NCBI GenBank assembly: GCA_963575745.1
Contig: CAUYUJ010007435.1
Span: forward strand, 5,282 to 69,281
Direction: 5' to 3'
DNA: 64,000 nt
Origin: Prorocentrum cordatum
Lineage: Eukaryota > Sar > Dinophyceae > Prorocentrales > Prorocentraceae
Below the pieces are notes generated by a model, which did no database searches, was not told where the DNA came from, and worked only from the letters and a program-made list of their open reading frames with translations. This document shows, piece by piece, positions 62,749-64,000 of the stretch (position 1 is its first letter; the number at the start of each line of letters is the position of its first letter). Position numbers and translations under genes: made by a program.

Positions 62749-64000
62749 TCACCAGGGGCTGCGCCTACCCCACAGGGTCCCTTCCCACCCTAGCGACACC
62801 GCGCTCGTCGGACCGAAAGGTCCCGAGCCGCAGGGTGCCGGAAGATTGGAATCGGAGCTGAAGGCAGGCCCCGCGAGAAAGAAAAAAAAACACGATATCC
62901 CTGGCCATCTACGCGGCCGCTGCCTGGGGCGTCTCGAGTGGGACCCCGGCGGGAAAACTGGCCGCGACGAGGGCCATCCGAGAGGCGGTCGCCGCCTCCA
63001 AGAGCTCGCCCGCATCTCAGAAGCCTCGGCCGCTGCTCTCGCCGCACTCGTCTCTGATGGTCTGCGTGTGCTGCTCCATATCCGCGGAGCCGCGCGGCGC
63101 CGTTGGGTTAGCCGCATTTGGCTCTGAGCGAGGGCCGATCTCCACGCGCCCTTCCGCGACGAATCCCAACCCGCCATCAGCACCTCGTCGTCGATCCCGT
63201 CGCGGCCGACGGCCGTGATCTGGGCGCGCCTACTCGCAAACGGCGTCGGCGACCCGCCTGGGCCCGTTCGAGCCTCCAGCAGGTCCCTGAGGGCGTCCGT
63301 GGGGGTGCTGACCCACCGCAGGTACGCAGCGGGCTCCTTGAGCGTCTCATCGCCGACGTCGTCGAGGGCGTCGTCGATCCCGTCGTCGAGCTCCTCTCCG
63401 TCGACGTCGCTGAAATCGTCGTCGAGCCCGTCCGCTGCATCGCCTCGGTCCTCCACCACCAAGGACGAGAGCGAGCTGTCGGATGCAACGTCGGGCCATC
63501 CCAGCAAACCCGCAAGATCAATGATACGCCCAACCGTAACCTCAGTGCTCCAGCGGTGGCGGCCGTAGAACCCAGGAGCAAGCCGCCCGCCCTCGCCGAA
63601 ATCCCCCGCCTCTGCCCACGTGCCCACGGCCTCGCGCGTCACGGGCTCCGTCGCGGCCTCGGCGGGCGGGGGAACGCCGTCGGCGCTGGCGGCGGACGGC
63701 AGGGGCTCGCCTGCCTGCACTGAGCCTGTGTCGGTGTGCACTACGTCGCCTGAGACCGCAGGCGAGGGCTGGAGTGGGATCACGCTGATACCCTCCGCAG
63801 ATGCGGCTCCCACTCCAGCCCCCGATGGTGGTGCCGAAGGTGTCGTAGCCGCGCTTCGTGCAGCGTCGATGCTCGCGCTGGCCGTGCCGCCTGCGGCGCC
63901 GTGCAGCGCATCCTCCTCCTCCTCGGACCCGCACTCCCCATCCACGTCGTCGTCGAGATCCTCACGGGGCCCTGCAGCGGCCCGCGAGATGCCCTCTGCG
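62749..64000 (-). CDS. Hypothetical protein fragment, open to the window edge
   Basis: The minus frame is open from the right edge (64000) to 62749, at least 415 codons, with no start codon visible inside the window. The N-terminal part is acidic and Ala/Glu/Pro-rich. A middle segment reads WSTEVTVGRIIDLAGLLGWP, then a run of Asp/Glu (DDDFSDVDGEELDDGIDD), then EPAAYLRWVSTPTDALRDLL. Complexity is protein-like down to about 63130. Below that it is Arg/Ser-rich and may be intron or read-through. A 9-10 base A run lies at about 62881. Plus-strand frames also overlap. I recognise no family. Confidence 0.4.
   Translation of the reverse strand, partial: AEGISRAAAGPREDLDDDVDGECGSEEEEDALHGAAGGTASASIDAARSAATTPSAPPSGAGVGAASAEGISVIPLQPSPAVSGDVVHTDTGSVQAGEPLPSAASADGVPPPAEAATEPVTREAVGTWAEAGDFGEGGRLAPGFYGRHRWSTEVTVGRIIDLAGLLGWPDVASDSSLSSLVVEDRGDAADGLDDDFSDVDGEELDDGIDDALDDVGDETLKEPAAYLRWVSTPTDALRDLLEARTGPGGSPTPFASRRAQITAVGRDGIDDEVLMAGWDSSRKGAWRSALAQSQMRLTQRRRAAPRIWSSTRRPSETSAARAAAEASEMRASSWRRRPPLGWPSSRPVFPPGSHSRRPRQRPRRWPGISCFFFFLAGPAFSSDSNLPAPCGSGPFGPTSAVSLGWEGTLWGRRSPW

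Overview
This window looks like nuclear DNA of a dinoflagellate. The strongest evidence is an exact 22-nt match to the dinoflagellate trans-spliced leader (DinoSL) on the minus strand at 26535-26514. It sits at the 5' end of a degenerate LINE. GC content is high, repeats dominate, recognisable host coding sequence is sparse, and at least one gene has GC-AG introns. The genus cannot be fixed from the sequence. One 100-base N block (51258-51357) marks a scaffold gap.

Layout. 1-6.3 kb: purine (GGA) arrays, an 83-bp minisatellite, and the RNase H end of LINE 3 (minus). 6.3-9.2 kb: no recognised gene. 9.2-13.7 kb: decayed LINE 2 (minus), split by a MITE with 3-bp target duplications. 13.7-16.1 kb: two unrecognised plus-strand frames. 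16.4-18.6 kb: a duplicated repeat array. 18.7-20.4 kb: GGA/GAT arrays, an introner-like element and a candidate exon. 21.1-26.5 kb: LINE 1 (minus), essentially full length but frameshifted, beginning with DinoSL. 26.8-33.8 kb: minisatellites and a dense set of foldback elements (MITEs). 34.2-38.2 kb: a host glutaredoxin gene (minus) whose introns are mobile-element-like; the largest contains LINE 4. 39-46.4 kb: about 7 kb of CAT, TCG and AT-rich tandem repeats. 46.4-64 kb: more GGA/TCC/CGA arrays, at least six foldback elements, minisatellites, and a reading frame running off the right edge.

The main result is the glutaredoxin locus. Five exons on the minus strand join in frame into a glutaredoxin with a CRFC active site. 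Intron 1 (2.85 kb) is bounded by about 32-bp terminal inverted repeats and by AGGCA direct repeats that supply its GC donor and AG acceptor. This is the structure expected of an introner, meaning a DNA transposon that creates an intron on insertion. It has since received a 5'-truncated LINE with a microsatellite tail. Intron 3 (170 bp) belongs to a dispersed foldback family with two further copies in this window (19.9 and 33.4-33.8 kb). One of those copies was itself split by a MITE, leaving a CTA duplication.

The rest is largely retrotransposon debris, non-autonomous foldback elements and trinucleotide arrays. Many arrays are open in several frames and would give spurious low-complexity proteins. 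Those frames are not annotated as genes.
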